Notes: generated by a model not told the origin, from the sequence alone. 64,000 nt of DNA from Tetracentron sinense (GCA_015143295.1 CM026574.1:14944938-15008937), one strand, 5' to 3'. Positions 34,895-45,830 are shown, counted from the first letter of the stretch. Numbers and translations: made by a program.

Positions 34895-37380
34895 ATGGCT
34901 GCCATCGTTCCCGTAGAACCTGCTAGGTTAGAGGAAGTTAGAGGCCCTACCGATGATGAGGCCAGTTGCACAGGTAGCGCACCTCATGGTGCCTACATTG
35001 AAAAATCCTCAGCTCTGCGCCAGCACCAGTTGGCACATCTGAACCGTTACAGGGAACGTTTCGACTTCCCTTCCAATGTCAATCTCCACTTCAAGCGAGA
35101 TGATGTTATCATCGATAGGCGCTCTGCTTGTACCGTTGTCTATCTCTCCTAGCTTGAGGCTGGCCTCCGCTTCCCCCTCTATCCTATCTTGGATGAAGTT
35201 CTATCCACCCTGCAACTCGCACCAGGACAAATGCACCCGAGCTTCCACAAATACATGTCCATGATGATCAAATTCATCAAGGACGGCTACCCAATAGAGG
35301 CTAGGCACCTATTCCACTTCTGCCATGCTGTCAGATGCCGAGGCAATGACGATGGTTCGTACTCCTATTATTCGTGGAACAAGAAACCCCGATATCCAGA
35401 GCTCGTCTCAGGCATTCTTGATAGAGAAAGAAAGTGGAAAGCCACTCCTTTCGTTGTCTCTGGCGGCTGGAAGGCAGAGAATTCCACGGTCCCCAACGTC
35501 TTCCGAGCGGAAGCAGGTATACCACTATAGTCATCCGTTGTCCGTCGTGCACCATTGTCCTGATTCTGTTCTCGTTGTACGTTGTATGCTCTTGTCCTGC
35601 AAACTCTCGTTGTACTCATTTTGTTTTCCTGTGTGCAGTTGACTCAAAGAAGTTCCCGTACAAGAAGTTGGCCCCAGAAGAAGAAGGCCTCCTTACCGGT
35701 ATCTGCCGTGCTCGAGGTGGGGAATACATCAGGTGGAAACCACTCGAGCCTGACACGCGGGTCTCCTCCAGCACTCCAGTAACTACTCAACAACAACCAC
35801 AACAACAGCAACAGCGACAGCAACAAGGCGCCTCCACTTCCGCACCTTCACCAGCTCTTAATCTAGCCGAAGAAGAAGAAGAAGAAGAAGGTATGACTGA
35901 CACAAATCCACCTCCACTAAGCAGGAAGCCGAGGTCTGCTCGCCCTGCAGTTCAGCCGCCACCATCGTCACCACCGCCAAAGAAGAAGAGGAGCCACTCT
36001 TCCAAGGGTACAGCGACTGCTGACCCGAAGAGAAAGATGCCCACCCAGGCCGAGTTCGAGGCCAGAAAGAAGGCTAAGGCGGACAAACGCCTGGAGAAAG
36101 AGAACGCAGCCATTGCTGCTCCCCCCTCCACCTCTGCCGTTCCTCCAACAAGCCCGGGGCGGAGGTAACAACGGCAGTGCCCGAAGCCAGCTCGGGGCTT
36201 GGCCCCTCTCGAGCTGCCACTGCCCCAGCCAGTACGAGCTCCGCTGTCGTTGCCCTGGCCGCAACGGAAGCTGGCACAACGAGTCTCCCGGCTCGTATGC
36301 TGCCGTCCTTCATTCAGGACTGGTCACCCGACTTCTCTCGGTTCGGGGTACCGACCGTGAACGAATCGGCGAAGAGCTCGGAGAAGGCCGCCCGAGCTCT
36401 AACTTACGCGATGAGGTTGCCCCAGGACATCGCTGAGGTCGGCGAACTTCAACTGTCCGACCTGTCCTACGCCGCCTGCCAGTCGGTGGCGACAGTAAGC
36501 TTCTCCCTCCCTCATCTTCTTACTCAACTGCTTGAAATATTACTTCTCGTTGTGCTAACGCCCAGACACTCCCTTGCAGATGAACGTGCTCGTGCAAGAG
36601 CTCTGTGATCGCAGCCAAAATAAGTACACTCACCTGCGAGACGGGATTAATTACTGGAGAGATAGGACGGAGACGTTGGAGCAGACTCTCGCTGAAGAGA
36701 GACTCAAGGCAGACTTTGATCTGTCTCAAGCCAAGGCTGACACTGTTCGTGCTGAGGTAAGGCTAAACACTGCCACCAAGGTACGGGAAAAGGCTGAGGC
36801 TGAGGCACGATCAGCAAAGGAGGCCGAAAAGAAGGCCAAGCAGGAGGTAGAGAACGTTGTTCTACGCATCAGCGAACTGGAGCATGTCTCCCAAGCTTTG
36901 GGCAGACAGCTGGAGGAAACCGAGGCAGCCAGGACAGCACTGGCAGAGGAGCTCGAGGAGGCCAAGAAAACTCAAGAGGCCACTGAGAGGTCCGTGACCC
37001 TGAGACTGCAGCAACACTATCAGTCTCAGCTGGACACGCTCTTGGATGAAGATCGGGCTGAGACCGAGAAGGAGGTTCTTGACTCGCTCCGCCAACAAGG
37101 ACGCCTAAAAGAAGACAATGAAGAGGACGCCACCATATTCTCCGAGCTTCAGAGTAAAGAACTGATCGAGCTCGACAACGAGCCCGAGGTGCAAGGCGTC
37201 GAGCAGCCTCACTTTCTTGAAGGTCCTGCACCCCTCCCTGCTGAGCCATCTTCCGAGCCAGCTGCTCCAGAACTTCCTGCTGCTACCGATGAAGTTACTC
37301 TGGTGGAAGCCCCAACTGCTGAAGCCTCTACTTCTGCCCCTGCTGCAACAACGACAGATGCTAACTTTGAGCTCGTCTAA
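34895..37380 (+). pseudogene. Antisense extra gene of the Tat element (gypsy-type 'Transposase_28' domain), broken
   Basis: Encoded on the strand opposite to gag-pol. Exons inferred: 34895-35516, 35639-36494, 36580-37380, with GT-AG introns and matching phases (GCA G/TT GAC; ACA/ATG). Exon 1 has the LEAGLRFPLYPILDEVL motif of the plant 'putative gypsy type transposon' domain (PF04195-like). Exon 2 is Gln-, Pro- and Lys-rich with an acidic run and basic KKKKRSHSSKG stretches that could be nuclear localisation signals. Exon 3 is a long coiled coil rich in Ala, Glu and Lys. Two lesions: an in-frame TAG at 35150-35152 just before the conserved motif, and a frameshift near 36155 in a CCCGGGG tract. 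Antisense extra frames of this kind are known from Tat elements such as Grande and Retand; their function is not established. Confidence 0.8.
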
Positions 37381-37726
37381 TCTGCTGCCCCTCTGATCCC
37401 CTGCTCTTCTTTATGTTCCTGCTTCTCTTTTTTCTTTTGATGATGTAAATTCTTCTTTTTCCCTCTTATGGGAGTCTGTCACTGTGCTTGCCCAGAAATG
37501 GGCCTTTGAAATGAATAGATCGCTCATTTTTCTCATGTTTGTACTTCTTTTCACCTCGTAGCATAGTACAGCGCATGCTCACAGAATAAGAAAAAAAAAC
37601 ACAACATGAGTAGTTGAATGATTTTCCACAGTTCATTGTACCGATGTTAATGCGGTACTTCACTATGTGGATGTTTGAATACTCGTGAAAATTATAACTG
37701 TTGCACACTAAATAAACTATTTTGAT

Positions 37727-37990
37727 CAAAGCACTACGAGCAGAACACTATGAGTAGAGCGCTACGATCAAAGCATAACGAACAAGCACTACGAATAGAG
37801 CACTATGAGCTAATACTACGAACAAGCACCACGAGCAAACACTACGAGCAAAGCACTACGAGCGTTCACTATGAGCGTTCACTATGAGCAATGCACTACG
37901 AGCTAATACTACGAGCAAGCACCACGATCAAGCACCACAAGCAAAGCACTACGAAAAATCACTTATGAACAAGCACTGCGAGCAAGCACT
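37727..37990. repeat. Minisatellite (AGCACTACGAGCA) in gypsy 3' region
   Basis: About 19 imperfect units of 13-14 bp built on AGCACTACGAGCA (variants CACTATGAGC, CACCACGAGC, CATAACGAAC). It lies between the convergent ends of pol and the antisense gene. Tandem arrays in this position are characteristic of Tat elements and have been linked to the origin of satellites. Confidence 0.9.
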
Positions 37991-38383
37991 GATCCAGACA
38001 CATCATTCGCGTAGTTCACTGTGAATGCAATCTGACAAATAAAATTCACAGGACGAACGCAATGTAACTCAGTTCCGAAGCACATGCTCAGAGGATGTCA
38101 TTAGGTTAAGCCACTCGATTTGCTTAGATGACATCCTTATATAAGCCACTCGTGCTCGTCATGAGTACGTTGTTCAGTCAAAACTTTATTTGAATTACTT
38201 GCAAAACATTCACAATATTACACTGATGAACCAGACAGAGAATAGTGTAGACAACGAGCAGGCACACAACGAGCAGGCACATAATATTGCAAATCACATG
38301 TTGAAATATGAGCACTATGATTATGTAAGATCACTGAAAAACTTGTAAGCACAACGATGCATGTAAATAGCATATCACAGATT

Positions 38384-41300
38384 CTATTGAAAGAATTGCC
38401 TTAGATTCATGATGTTCCAAGATTTCGAGATGAGGTTACCTTGCAAGTCTTTCAAGTAGCAGACTCCAGGACTTCCCAATCGTTCTACGATATAAGGCCC
38501 TTCCCAGTTTGGTCCCAACTTGCCACTGTTAAGCTCTCTTGTGTTCTGGAACACTCTTCGGAGGACGAGATCACCGACCTGCAGCACTCTCCGCTGTACT
38601 TTCTTGTTGTAGGCTTTCCTCAATCGCTGCTGATACCTCCTCATCTGAATGCTGGCATCTTCTCGCTTCTCTTCTAGCAGATCAAGATGGATAGCCATGA
38701 GCTCTGTGTTCTGATCTTTCTCTCCATCCTTCTTCCTGTTGTGCCAAGAACGCACTGTAGGCAAACTGATCTCTGTAGGAATGACAGCCTCCATGCCATA
38801 CGCTAGAGAGAAAGGAGTTTCATTGGTAGGGCTCCTTGGAGTCGTTCTGTACCCCCACAAAACGTTGTGCAGCTCGGTGGTCCACTTCCCCTTCGAATCT
38901 TCCAGTCTTCTCTTCAAGGCATTGAGAATATTCTTGTTGGCTGCCTCGGCCAATCCATTCCCCTGGGGATAATATGGGGAAGAGAAGACATGCTTGATCT
39001 TCAGCTCGCTACAAAAGTCGGCAATCAGACGTCCTGAGAACTGCTTCCCGTTGTCAGTAATGATAGACTGCGGTATGCCAAATCTGCAGATGATATGCTC
39101 CCACAAGAACTTCTTCACCTCTTGTTCTCTGATACGTGCAAGGGGAACAGCTTCAATCCACCGTGAGAAGTAGTCAGTTGCCACTAGAAGGAAGATCAGA
39201 TTCCCTGGAGCCCTAGGGAAAGGCCCTACAATATCAAGTCCCCACCGCGCAAATGGCCAAGGCTGTGATACAGTGCTGAGCTCTTGAGCTGGAGCATGAA
39301 TCAAGCGAGCAAACCGCTGGCACTGGCTACACCTCTTCACATACTTCTGAGCATCAGCCTGCATGTAAGGCCAGAAGTAACCTTGCCCCAGAGCTCGATG
39401 GGCAATGGTTCTCCCGCCTGAGTGAATGCCACATATACCTTCGTGCAGCTCAGCAAGTATTCTCTCCACTTCTACAGGATGAACACACTTCAGCAAAGGC
39501 CCACCAAAAGATTTCCTGAACAACTCTCCTTGCACCAAGGTATAACGAGATGCCTTGGACTGAATGCGCCTCGACTCCTTCACACTAATAGGAAGAACTC
39601 CGTCCTTTGGATTAGCCACCAACCCTGTCATCCAGCTCGGGACTGGATTGACAAAGAACACTTCTCGCTGTGCCTGAAGAGTTATTGAAGGATACTCTTG
39701 GAACTCCATCAGAATAGCCTTAGGCTCGTCAGCCTGCACCATGGAAGCTAGATACGCCAAAGCATCAGCATGCCTGTTCTCATCCCTCCGGGTGTGCCTA
39801 ATCTCTACAACGATGAATGTTTCACACAACGAACGAACGAGAGTAGCATACTGCTTCATCCGGTCGTCCTTGCAATCATAAACACCATTCACCTTATTCA
39901 CCACGAGCTGTGAATCACAAAACACTCTCAACGTGGAGATCTGCAGCTCTCGTGCACTCTCCAACCCAAGGAGTAAGGCTTCGTACTCAGCTTCGTTGTT
40001 GGAGGCAGTGAACCCAAGACGCGACATCTTCTGCACTTTGATGTTGTCCGGACTTATAAGCACAACGCCCAGTCCTGAACCACTGAAATTGGAAGATCCG
40101 TCCACGTATAACAGCCAACCGCTCCACTCTGACGACTCGGCCCCCTTCACAACGGCATCTCCGTTGTCAACTTCAATTGGGAGCTCCCGAAGATCAACAA
40201 CCATGTCCTCTGCCTTCTCCTCCACAGGGAAATCAGAAAGAAAACCCGCCATCGCTTGCCCCTTCTCTGAACTACTGGCCCGGTACTGGATATCGAACTC
40301 ACTCAGAGCTACTGCCCACTTTGACATCCTCCCCGCCAGCTCGGGTCGTCCCAGCACGACTTTCAAAGGATACGTTGTGATGACAACGATAGAATGAGCA
40401 TGAAAGTACGGACGAAGCTTCTCCGCAGAAAAGACAAGAGCCAGACACACCTTCTCGAGCTTGCTATAATTGCACTCTGCCTTGAGAAAGGTCTTGCTGA
40501 TGAAGTAGACAGGCTTCTCCACGCCATCACAGCTCCTTACCAGGGCGGATCCAAGGGCTTGCTCTGAAACAGACAAATAGAGATATAAGATTTCACCTGG
40601 CTCTGGCACCGAAAGGATAGGAGCTGAGCCTAAATACTCCTTCAAGGCAAGGAAAGCTCGGGAACACTCCGGAGTCCACGCAAAAATGGAGTCCTTCCTC
40701 AGCAGCTCGAACAGAGGTTTGCAACTATCGGATGACTTGAAGATAAACCGGTTGAGCGCAGCAATCCGGCCTGTCAGTTTCTGGATCTCCTTCTTCGACT
40801 TAGGCTCTGGCATGTCCAGCAAAACACGGATTTGAGCTGGATTAGCCTCAATCCCCCGCTGACTCACAAGATAACCCAAATATTTCTCTGAGGTAACTCC
40901 GAAGGTGCACTTCTCTGGGTTGATCTTCAGATTGAAAGATCGCAGCACAGAGAAAGGTTCAGCAAGGTCTGCCACCAAAGTACCTCGTACTCGACTCTTC
41001 ACAACGATATCGTCGATGTACACTTCAACCGTCTTGCCAAGGAGTGACCCGAACATAAGATTCATCAGACGTTGATAGGTGGCACCTGCATTCTTCAAGC
41101 CAAAAGGCATCACCCGATAACAGAACAAACTTTGCTCTGTTATGAAGGTGGTCTTCTCTCGATCTGCTTCCGCCAGGAGGATCTGGTTATTGCCCGAATA
41201 ACCATCCATGAAGGATAACATCTCGTGGCCAGCAGTGGCGTTGATGAGCCTGTCTATCCTTGGCATGAAAAAAAAGTCCTTGGGGCACACCTTATTAACA

Positions 41301-41725
41301 CCAGTGAAGTCAATGCAGACTCTCACCTTCCCGTTCTTCTTAGGCACAGCCACAACATTGGCTATCCAATCAGGGTACTGCACCTCCTGAATGAACCCGA
41401 ACTGGATCAGCTTGTCGATCTCTTCGTTCACTGCATCATGGTAAGCTGGAGCAAGCCTCCGAGGTTTCTGCTTCACTGGAGGGATGGCAGGATCAGCATC
41501 GAGGTGATGGCAGATAACACTCGGATCGATGCCAGTCATGTCTTTGTGAGACCATGAAAAGACATCAAGATTCTGCCTAAGGAAGTTCAGCAACTCAGGC
41601 TCCTCCTCCGCTGTCAAGCTCGTCCCGACCTGCAACACCTTTGGCTCTTCTTCCGTTCCCAAATTGACAGCTTTCGTGGGCTCAACGGAAGGTCTGCACA
41701 ACGATGTCTCCGAGCTCTCTTCCAC
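38384..41725 (-). CDS. Gypsy pol: reverse transcriptase, dual RNase H, integrase
   Basis: One open frame of 1113 residues covering most of pol. Reverse transcriptase: KKNGKVRVCIDFTGVNK (about 129-145), MPFGLKNAGATYQRLMN (about 206-222), catalytic YIDD at 236-239. First RNase H follows (…ECNYSKLEKVCLALVFSAEK…). A second archaeal-type RNase H starts near WLLYVDGSSN and includes NNEAEYEALLLGLE and DSQLVVNKVNG; the two in series are typical of Tat. Integrase: a His-Cys zinc segment (HSGGRTIAHRALGQGYFWP … CSQCQRF), then the core WGLDIVGPFP … TDNGKQFSG … YYPQGNGLAEAANK. The SFMDAYSGYNQI-type motif reads SFMDGYSGNNQI, a mild departure. The frame starts just after an in-frame stop, so it is the remainder of a longer polyprotein and lacks a natural start. 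Confidence 0.93.
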   Translation of the reverse strand: MEESSETSLCRPSVEPTKAVNLGTEEEPKVLQVGTSLTAEEEPELLNFLRQNLDVFSWSHKDMTGIDPSVICHHLDADPAIPPVKQKPRRLAPAYHDAVNEEIDKLIQFGFIQEVQYPDWIANVVAVPKKNGKVRVCIDFTGVNKVCPKDFFFMPRIDRLINATAGHEMLSFMDGYSGNNQILLAEADREKTTFITEQSLFCYRVMPFGLKNAGATYQRLMNLMFGSLLGKTVEVYIDDIVVKSRVRGTLVADLAEPFSVLRSFNLKINPEKCTFGVTSEKYLGYLVSQRGIEANPAQIRVLLDMPEPKSKKEIQKLTGRIAALNRFIFKSSDSCKPLFELLRKDSIFAWTPECSRAFLALKEYLGSAPILSVPEPGEILYLYLSVSEQALGSALVRSCDGVEKPVYFISKTFLKAECNYSKLEKVCLALVFSAEKLRPYFHAHSIVVITTYPLKVVLGRPELAGRMSKWAVALSEFDIQYRASSSEKGQAMAGFLSDFPVEEKAEDMVVDLRELPIEVDNGDAVVKGAESSEWSGWLLYVDGSSNFSGSGLGVVLISPDNIKVQKMSRLGFTASNNEAEYEALLLGLESARELQISTLRVFCDSQLVVNKVNGVYDCKDDRMKQYATLVRSLCETFIVVEIRHTRRDENRHADALAYLASMVQADEPKAILMEFQEYPSITLQAQREVFFVNPVPSWMTGLVANPKDGVLPISVKESRRIQSKASRYTLVQGELFRKSFGGPLLKCVHPVEVERILAELHEGICGIHSGGRTIAHRALGQGYFWPYMQADAQKYVKRCSQCQRFARLIHAPAQELSTVSQPWPFARWGLDIVGPFPRAPGNLIFLLVATDYFSRWIEAVPLARIREQEVKKFLWEHIICRFGIPQSIITDNGKQFSGRLIADFCSELKIKHVFSSPYYPQGNGLAEAANKNILNALKRRLEDSKGKWTTELHNVLWGYRTTPRSPTNETPFSLAYGMEAVIPTEISLPTVRSWHNRKKDGEKDQNTELMAIHLDLLEEKREDASIQMRRYQQRLRKAYNKKVQRRVLQVGDLVLRRVFQNTRELNSGKLGPNWEGPYIVERLGSPGVCYLKDLQGNLISKSWNIMNLRQFFQ

Positions 41726-41746
41726 AACGGGAGCGACCTGTAATTG

Positions 41747-42329
41747 CTACGAAGGCACAACGGAAGTAGGAAAATCGCACTTCTGCGATGCCAACTGATC
41801 ACCTCTGATCTCCTGAGGCCCGTCCTGTGTTGGATACTTCAACACCTGGTAGTACGAGGACGGAACAGCCTTCATCTCATGGGTCCACCAACGACCCAAG
41901 ATGGCATTGTAAGGGTGATGGCGCGTCCAGGACGGAAAATCTGGTCTGAAGGACAACGGGTCCAGCCACAACGGGCAAGACAACGTCGCCTACAAGCTTC
42001 ATCGAGCTACCATCAAATCCATACAGGGGAGTCTGAGCAGGGATGAGGACGGAAGGATCCAACTTCATCTGAGTGAAAGCATGAAGGTACAAGATGTCTG
42101 CTCCACTCCCAGAATCTACGAGCACTCTCTTGATGTCGAAGTCTCCTATTCTCATGGTGAGAACAAGAGCATCATAGTGAGGTCGGATCACTCCTGCCAG
42201 ATCACGATCAGTGAAGGTGAGTGCCTGCTCAACGCTTCTGCTAGGTACTTGCACCTGGCACACTGCAACCTCATGAGACAGCTTCCTGGCCTTCGCCCTG
42301 AAGTTCCTCTCCACATCAGGTTCCGGCGT
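41747..42329 (-). pseudogene. Gypsy aspartic protease, broken
   Basis: The retropepsin motif VLVDSGSGADILY is present (upstream part of this segment on the minus strand). Near 41920 the frame shifts, and the expected continuation (…YNAILGRWWTHEMKAVPS…) is found in another frame, which ends in TAG at 41747-41749 before pol resumes. The shift and the stop would prevent synthesis of a gag-protease-pol polyprotein. Confidence 0.85.
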
Positions 42330-44149
42330 TTACACGCGGCAAATGACATTGATCGTGCCCAAGGAAGCTCCTCCACTGGTACTGGGATTATTGGCGGGTT
42401 CCCCTCCACGAGATTGGGACACCGGCTCCCTGGTACGCTCCGCACCGCCGTTGTCAGAAGCAAGATACTCTCCCAAGTACCCCTCCTGAACAAGCCTCTC
42501 CAAGTATTCCCTCAGAATACGACATCGGTTGGTGAGATGACCACGACACTTGTGATAGTGACAATACTCATGCACCCGTGGTCCCGATGTAATATCCTGC
42601 ACCGCCCTTGCCGGCCACTCAAAGTATGGCTGATCCTCCATCGACCTCATGATGGTCGCCGGGCTGACTGTGAAATTGATGCGCGGTGTTTGATCTGCAA
42701 AAGATCGCCTCTCATTAGGCTGCACGCCTCTCTCGTGCTGTACTTGAGGCTGCACTTGGCGTGGCTGATATTGCTGCCTCGCCTGATGTTGATCATTAGG
42801 ACGCCTCTCCGTCCTACTCTGTTGCTGATTAAAATTTCTTTTCAGCGGGCGCCGATCCGGCTGATCCCGCTGGGTCACATTCACAACTCTCTCTTTCTGC
42901 TTCCTCGGTGGCGAGTCCTCAGATGATGAAGACTCGTACCTCTGCTTCTTCTCCTTCCTCTTCGAAGATCGGTGTGTCCTCTCCACGGCATCCACCACTC
43001 TCGCTCTGGGCTTCGGCACGGACACAACGGATACTTGGTGGCACGTACCATCAACTCGTCCATCTTGACAGGATAGTCAAGAGCTAAGGACTTGTAGAGC
43101 TCGGAATGCTTGGGGATAACATTCTTGAAAGCAGCGATGCAGCTCGCTTCGTCAACCTTGTCAATGTTGTAGACTTCATCGGTGAAACGCGAAATGAAGT
43201 CCTTCAAGGATTCGGCCGGCTTCATCCTCAAGGAGAAGAGAGTATCTGCACCTGCCTTCTTCTTCTTATTGATGATGAAGCGATCAATAAAGGCCGACCT
43301 GAGCTCTGAGAAGTTGCTGATGGAACCAGGAGGCAAGTTCCGAAACCACTTCGATGCTGCCCCAGACAGGCTGTTGGAGAAAGCCTTGCAATACAGGTCA
43401 TCATCCGGATTGCGAACAGCCATCGCGTGTTTGAAGTCAAACAAATGCTCCTCCGGGTCCGTCTTTCCAGTGTACATGGGGAAGATCGGAGTTATGAACT
43501 TGGAAGAAGTATAGGACTAGTTGATGGCATCCGTGAAAGGAGAGTTCTCAACGTTATCCTTTGCTGACTGAGCAAAGTGGTCAGGAATCCCTCCCTTCAT
43601 GCTCTTAACACAAGCACCGATTAAAGCCTCCACCTCCTTGGCTGTTACCCAAGTCTTCTGGGTGTCTGCGCCTCCAGTACCCACTCTCAGGTCTTCTCTT
43701 TCTGTCCCTTCTCTGAAATCCACACGATCAGAAGGAATACTCTGCTCTGCCCGAACCGGAGGCTGCCTTACATCCCCTTCAGTAGTAAGAAGCACAAATC
43801 TGGTTTCACGGTTCTCCAGGGCAGAAGGAGAAGAAGAGAAGTCAAACTGACGTCTCAAGGAAGGCCTCTGCAGTGGCACATCATCCACCTCGAGCCTGCT
43901 ATGCTCGAATGCCTCCAGCCTTGCCTGCATCAACTGCTGCTGCCTGGTGATTTGATCCAGAGCAGACTGCTGCACTTGCAGCATCGCCAAGATGCGATCT
44001 GAAACAGAGAGCTCCGTAGGAGGAGGCACGGTCCTCTCTGGTTGCCCAGACGAAGGACTGACTCCAGGAATGTGCACGACAAAAGGTATGAAAGAAGTGG
44101 CGTGAGGGGTTTGATCCTCATGCCCGAACACTACTAACTGATCAGCCAT
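42330..44149 (-). pseudogene. Gypsy gag, broken
   Basis: The start is taken as ATG at 44149-44147 (MADQLVVFGHEDQTP). A capsid-like retrotransposon gag domain is seen at MYTGKTDPEEHLFDFK … AASKWFRNLP … FSELRSAFIDRF (43477 downwards). A basic, Gln-rich nucleocapsid with a zinc-knuckle-like CHYHKCRGHLTNRC follows. Lesions: in-frame TAG at 43517-43519, a frameshift near 43030, and in-frame TAA at 42330-42332. Flanking frames continue coherently on both sides of each lesion, so these are recent breaks in a formerly intact gag. Confidence 0.88.
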
Positions 44150-44167
44150 GATCACAGAGAGCAAAGG

Positions 44168-44206
44168 GGGGGTCCGTTTATTATTTCCCACAGACAGCGC
44201 CAATTT
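44168..44206 (-). other. Gypsy primer-binding region
   Basis: Immediately inside the 5' LTR, the minus strand reads AAATTGGCGCTGTCTGTGGG, closely like the primer-binding context found after the LTRs of many plant Tat/Ogre-type elements. Confidence 0.6.
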
Positions 44207-45104
44207 TGTGAGGGGAAAAATAACCGGAACGACACGCGTCAGCAGCAGCTCCTCCCACGCTCTGGTTTACTGGTAGAAGGTTGGAGCGGAGGGTGTGGCA
44301 CCCTGACCTGTACTCCGATGGTAAAGTCAGTAAGTGTAGAAGATGATGAACAGTAAACGCTAGAACAGTCACTGAAAAATACGCAAGACACTGGAAGCAC
44401 TGAACACGTATTCTCGGGTCTGGGTTCATGAACAAGTGTCTTGTGCACTAAAAATCATGGGGTTTTTATAGGGCAAGGTTGGTATGGCCATCGATGACCA
44501 TGGATGGCTATAGGTGTCCATACCACGTGTCTTCGCACTCATTGCCAAATATCTTAGACATATCTGCCGTCGGTTGCATTACACGTGAGAGCCTCCTATA
44601 AGTCCAATCGGACGGGATCGGATGGTACGCAGAAGTGACCAGCATTAAATGCCAAGACAGTGCTTTCGGCACGAAACGGCGCGTTCGGCACGCCTGTCGG
44701 AATTATGGATCGCCTCCTGATCACTTCCTCCTACGAGTCGGTCTCATTGTTGACTCAAGCTCGGTTACTGCGTAGATGCCTTGAAATACAGCACGACATC
44801 GTTGTCAGTGAGACAACGGACTCGTTGTTCGCGTAACGACAACGACGTTGTCAAGAGCACAACGTTCACGTTGTGCTTTAGACAACGAGCACGTTGTCAA
44901 AGCCACAACGGAAACGTTGTTCTGCAAGAGAACAAAGACGTCGTAAGGCGCACAATGGGATCGTTGTGCATCAGACAACGTGTGACCCCTATATTTTAAG
45001 CACGTGACCCCAACTCGTGTCCACGTGTCACTTTCGTGAACAAAACGACAAAAACGAGCTCGTCCTCCAACGCTGAGTTGATTTTACGAATTTTATCCGT
45101 TACA
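44207..45104 (-). repeat. 5' LTR of gypsy element, 898 bp
   Basis: Matches the 3' LTR apart from about 14 substitutions (mostly transitions) and the absence of one 19-bp unit. The minus-strand TATA box (TATAAAAA) at 44463-44470 would drive the genomic RNA. Confidence 0.95.
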
Positions 45105-45173
45105 CAAGTAATTGTCAAAAAAATACTAGGCATTTACTAAATGTTAATCCTATTATACCAGACAACTGATTTA

Positions 45174-45545
45174 GTTGGAGCCCGAGTAAGTTACTCGGGC
45201 CTAGCCTCTTTGCCTGATGTGTGTTCCCTTTTGACTGTAATTAAGATTTACTATTTTTTAGGGTTAAAGAATTTAACTTTATTTTTTAGAAAAATAAACC
45301 AACCAATATTAAGTGGGAGCCTTAAGTTCATGGTTTCTAGTAGTCAAAGACCAAGAGGAAGCCTTCTCAGGCGAGCCATGGATTTAACATTTAATTCTTT
45401 TTGATCAATTTTTAAATTATTTTCCTAAAAACTAAGGTTAAATTCTTTAATTCTAAAAATTAGTGAATCTTAACTACATGTAAAAGGGGACACATGTTGG
45501 GCAAAGAGGTTAGGCCCGAGTAACTTACTCGGGCTTCAAGCCAAC
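45174..45545. repeat. Large hairpin element with GTTGGAGCCCGAGTAAGTTA ends
   Basis: A 372-bp foldback. The outer arm (GTTGG, GCCCGAGTAAGTTACTCGGG, CCTA.CCTCTTTGCC) at the left is mirrored at the right (GGGCAAAGAGGTTAGGCCCG, AGTAACTTACTCGGGC, CCAAC). The interior carries the AATCTTAACTAC/GTAATTAAGATT core of the hairpin family. Confidence 0.75.
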
Positions 45546-45642
45546 ATTACCTTTCCAAGAGTTTAATGGTGATTTAATCTAGGTGAAGCTGAAAGGCTTG
45601 GAAATAAATAAAGTTGCTCCTTTTAAGTATAGACTCTACAAC

Positions 45643-45830
45643 CCTATGTGGTTGTAGCCCAGCGGTTGGAAAACGAACCGTAGACCCAGAGGTCCCGGAG
45701 CTCTCAAGATCAAGTCTAGGTGGAGATTCATTATTTGTTGTCAAGGGGAGGGTATCCCTTGGTAGCACGTGGGGATTAGTCGGAGTCTTAAACTACGGAC
45801 ACCCCACGTTTACCAAAAAAAAAATTTATT
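45643..45830 (+). mobile_element. tRNA-derived SINE
   Basis: A-box-like GTAGCCCAGCGGTTGG (about 45655-45670), B-box-like GATCAAGTCTAGG (about 45709-45721), and the end GTTTACC plus A run. Perfect 11-bp target duplication GACTCTACAAC at 45632-45642 and 45831-45841. Confidence 0.88.

Larger units (their letters stand above)
33363..45104 (-). mobile_element. Ty3/gypsy retrotransposon, Tat lineage, 11.7 kb
   Basis: A full-length element in minus orientation bounded by a perfect 5-bp target duplication CAAGT (33358-33362, 45105-45109). The LTRs begin TGTGAGGGG and end GTTACA. On the minus strand the primer-binding region after the 5' LTR reads TTGGCGCTGTCTGTGGGAA, and a polypurine run AAAGGGGCAAAT precedes the 3' LTR. 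Order on the minus strand: gag, protease, RT with two RNase H domains, integrase. The two RNase H domains, the extra gene on the opposite strand and the tandem repeats before the 3' LTR are hallmarks of the Tat clade. The LTRs differ by about 14 substitutions and one 19-bp duplication in 900 bp (about 1.6 percent), so insertion is recent, but gag-protease is broken and the copy is probably not autonomous. Confidence 0.95.

Noticed and set aside
37727-37990. CRISPR-like array
   Set aside because: Units are 13-14 bp, contiguous and without unique spacers; this is a plant retrotransposon minisatellite.
42081-42926. Open frame of 281 residues on the + strand
   Set aside because: Shadow of gag and protease on the minus strand; composition follows the reverse complement.
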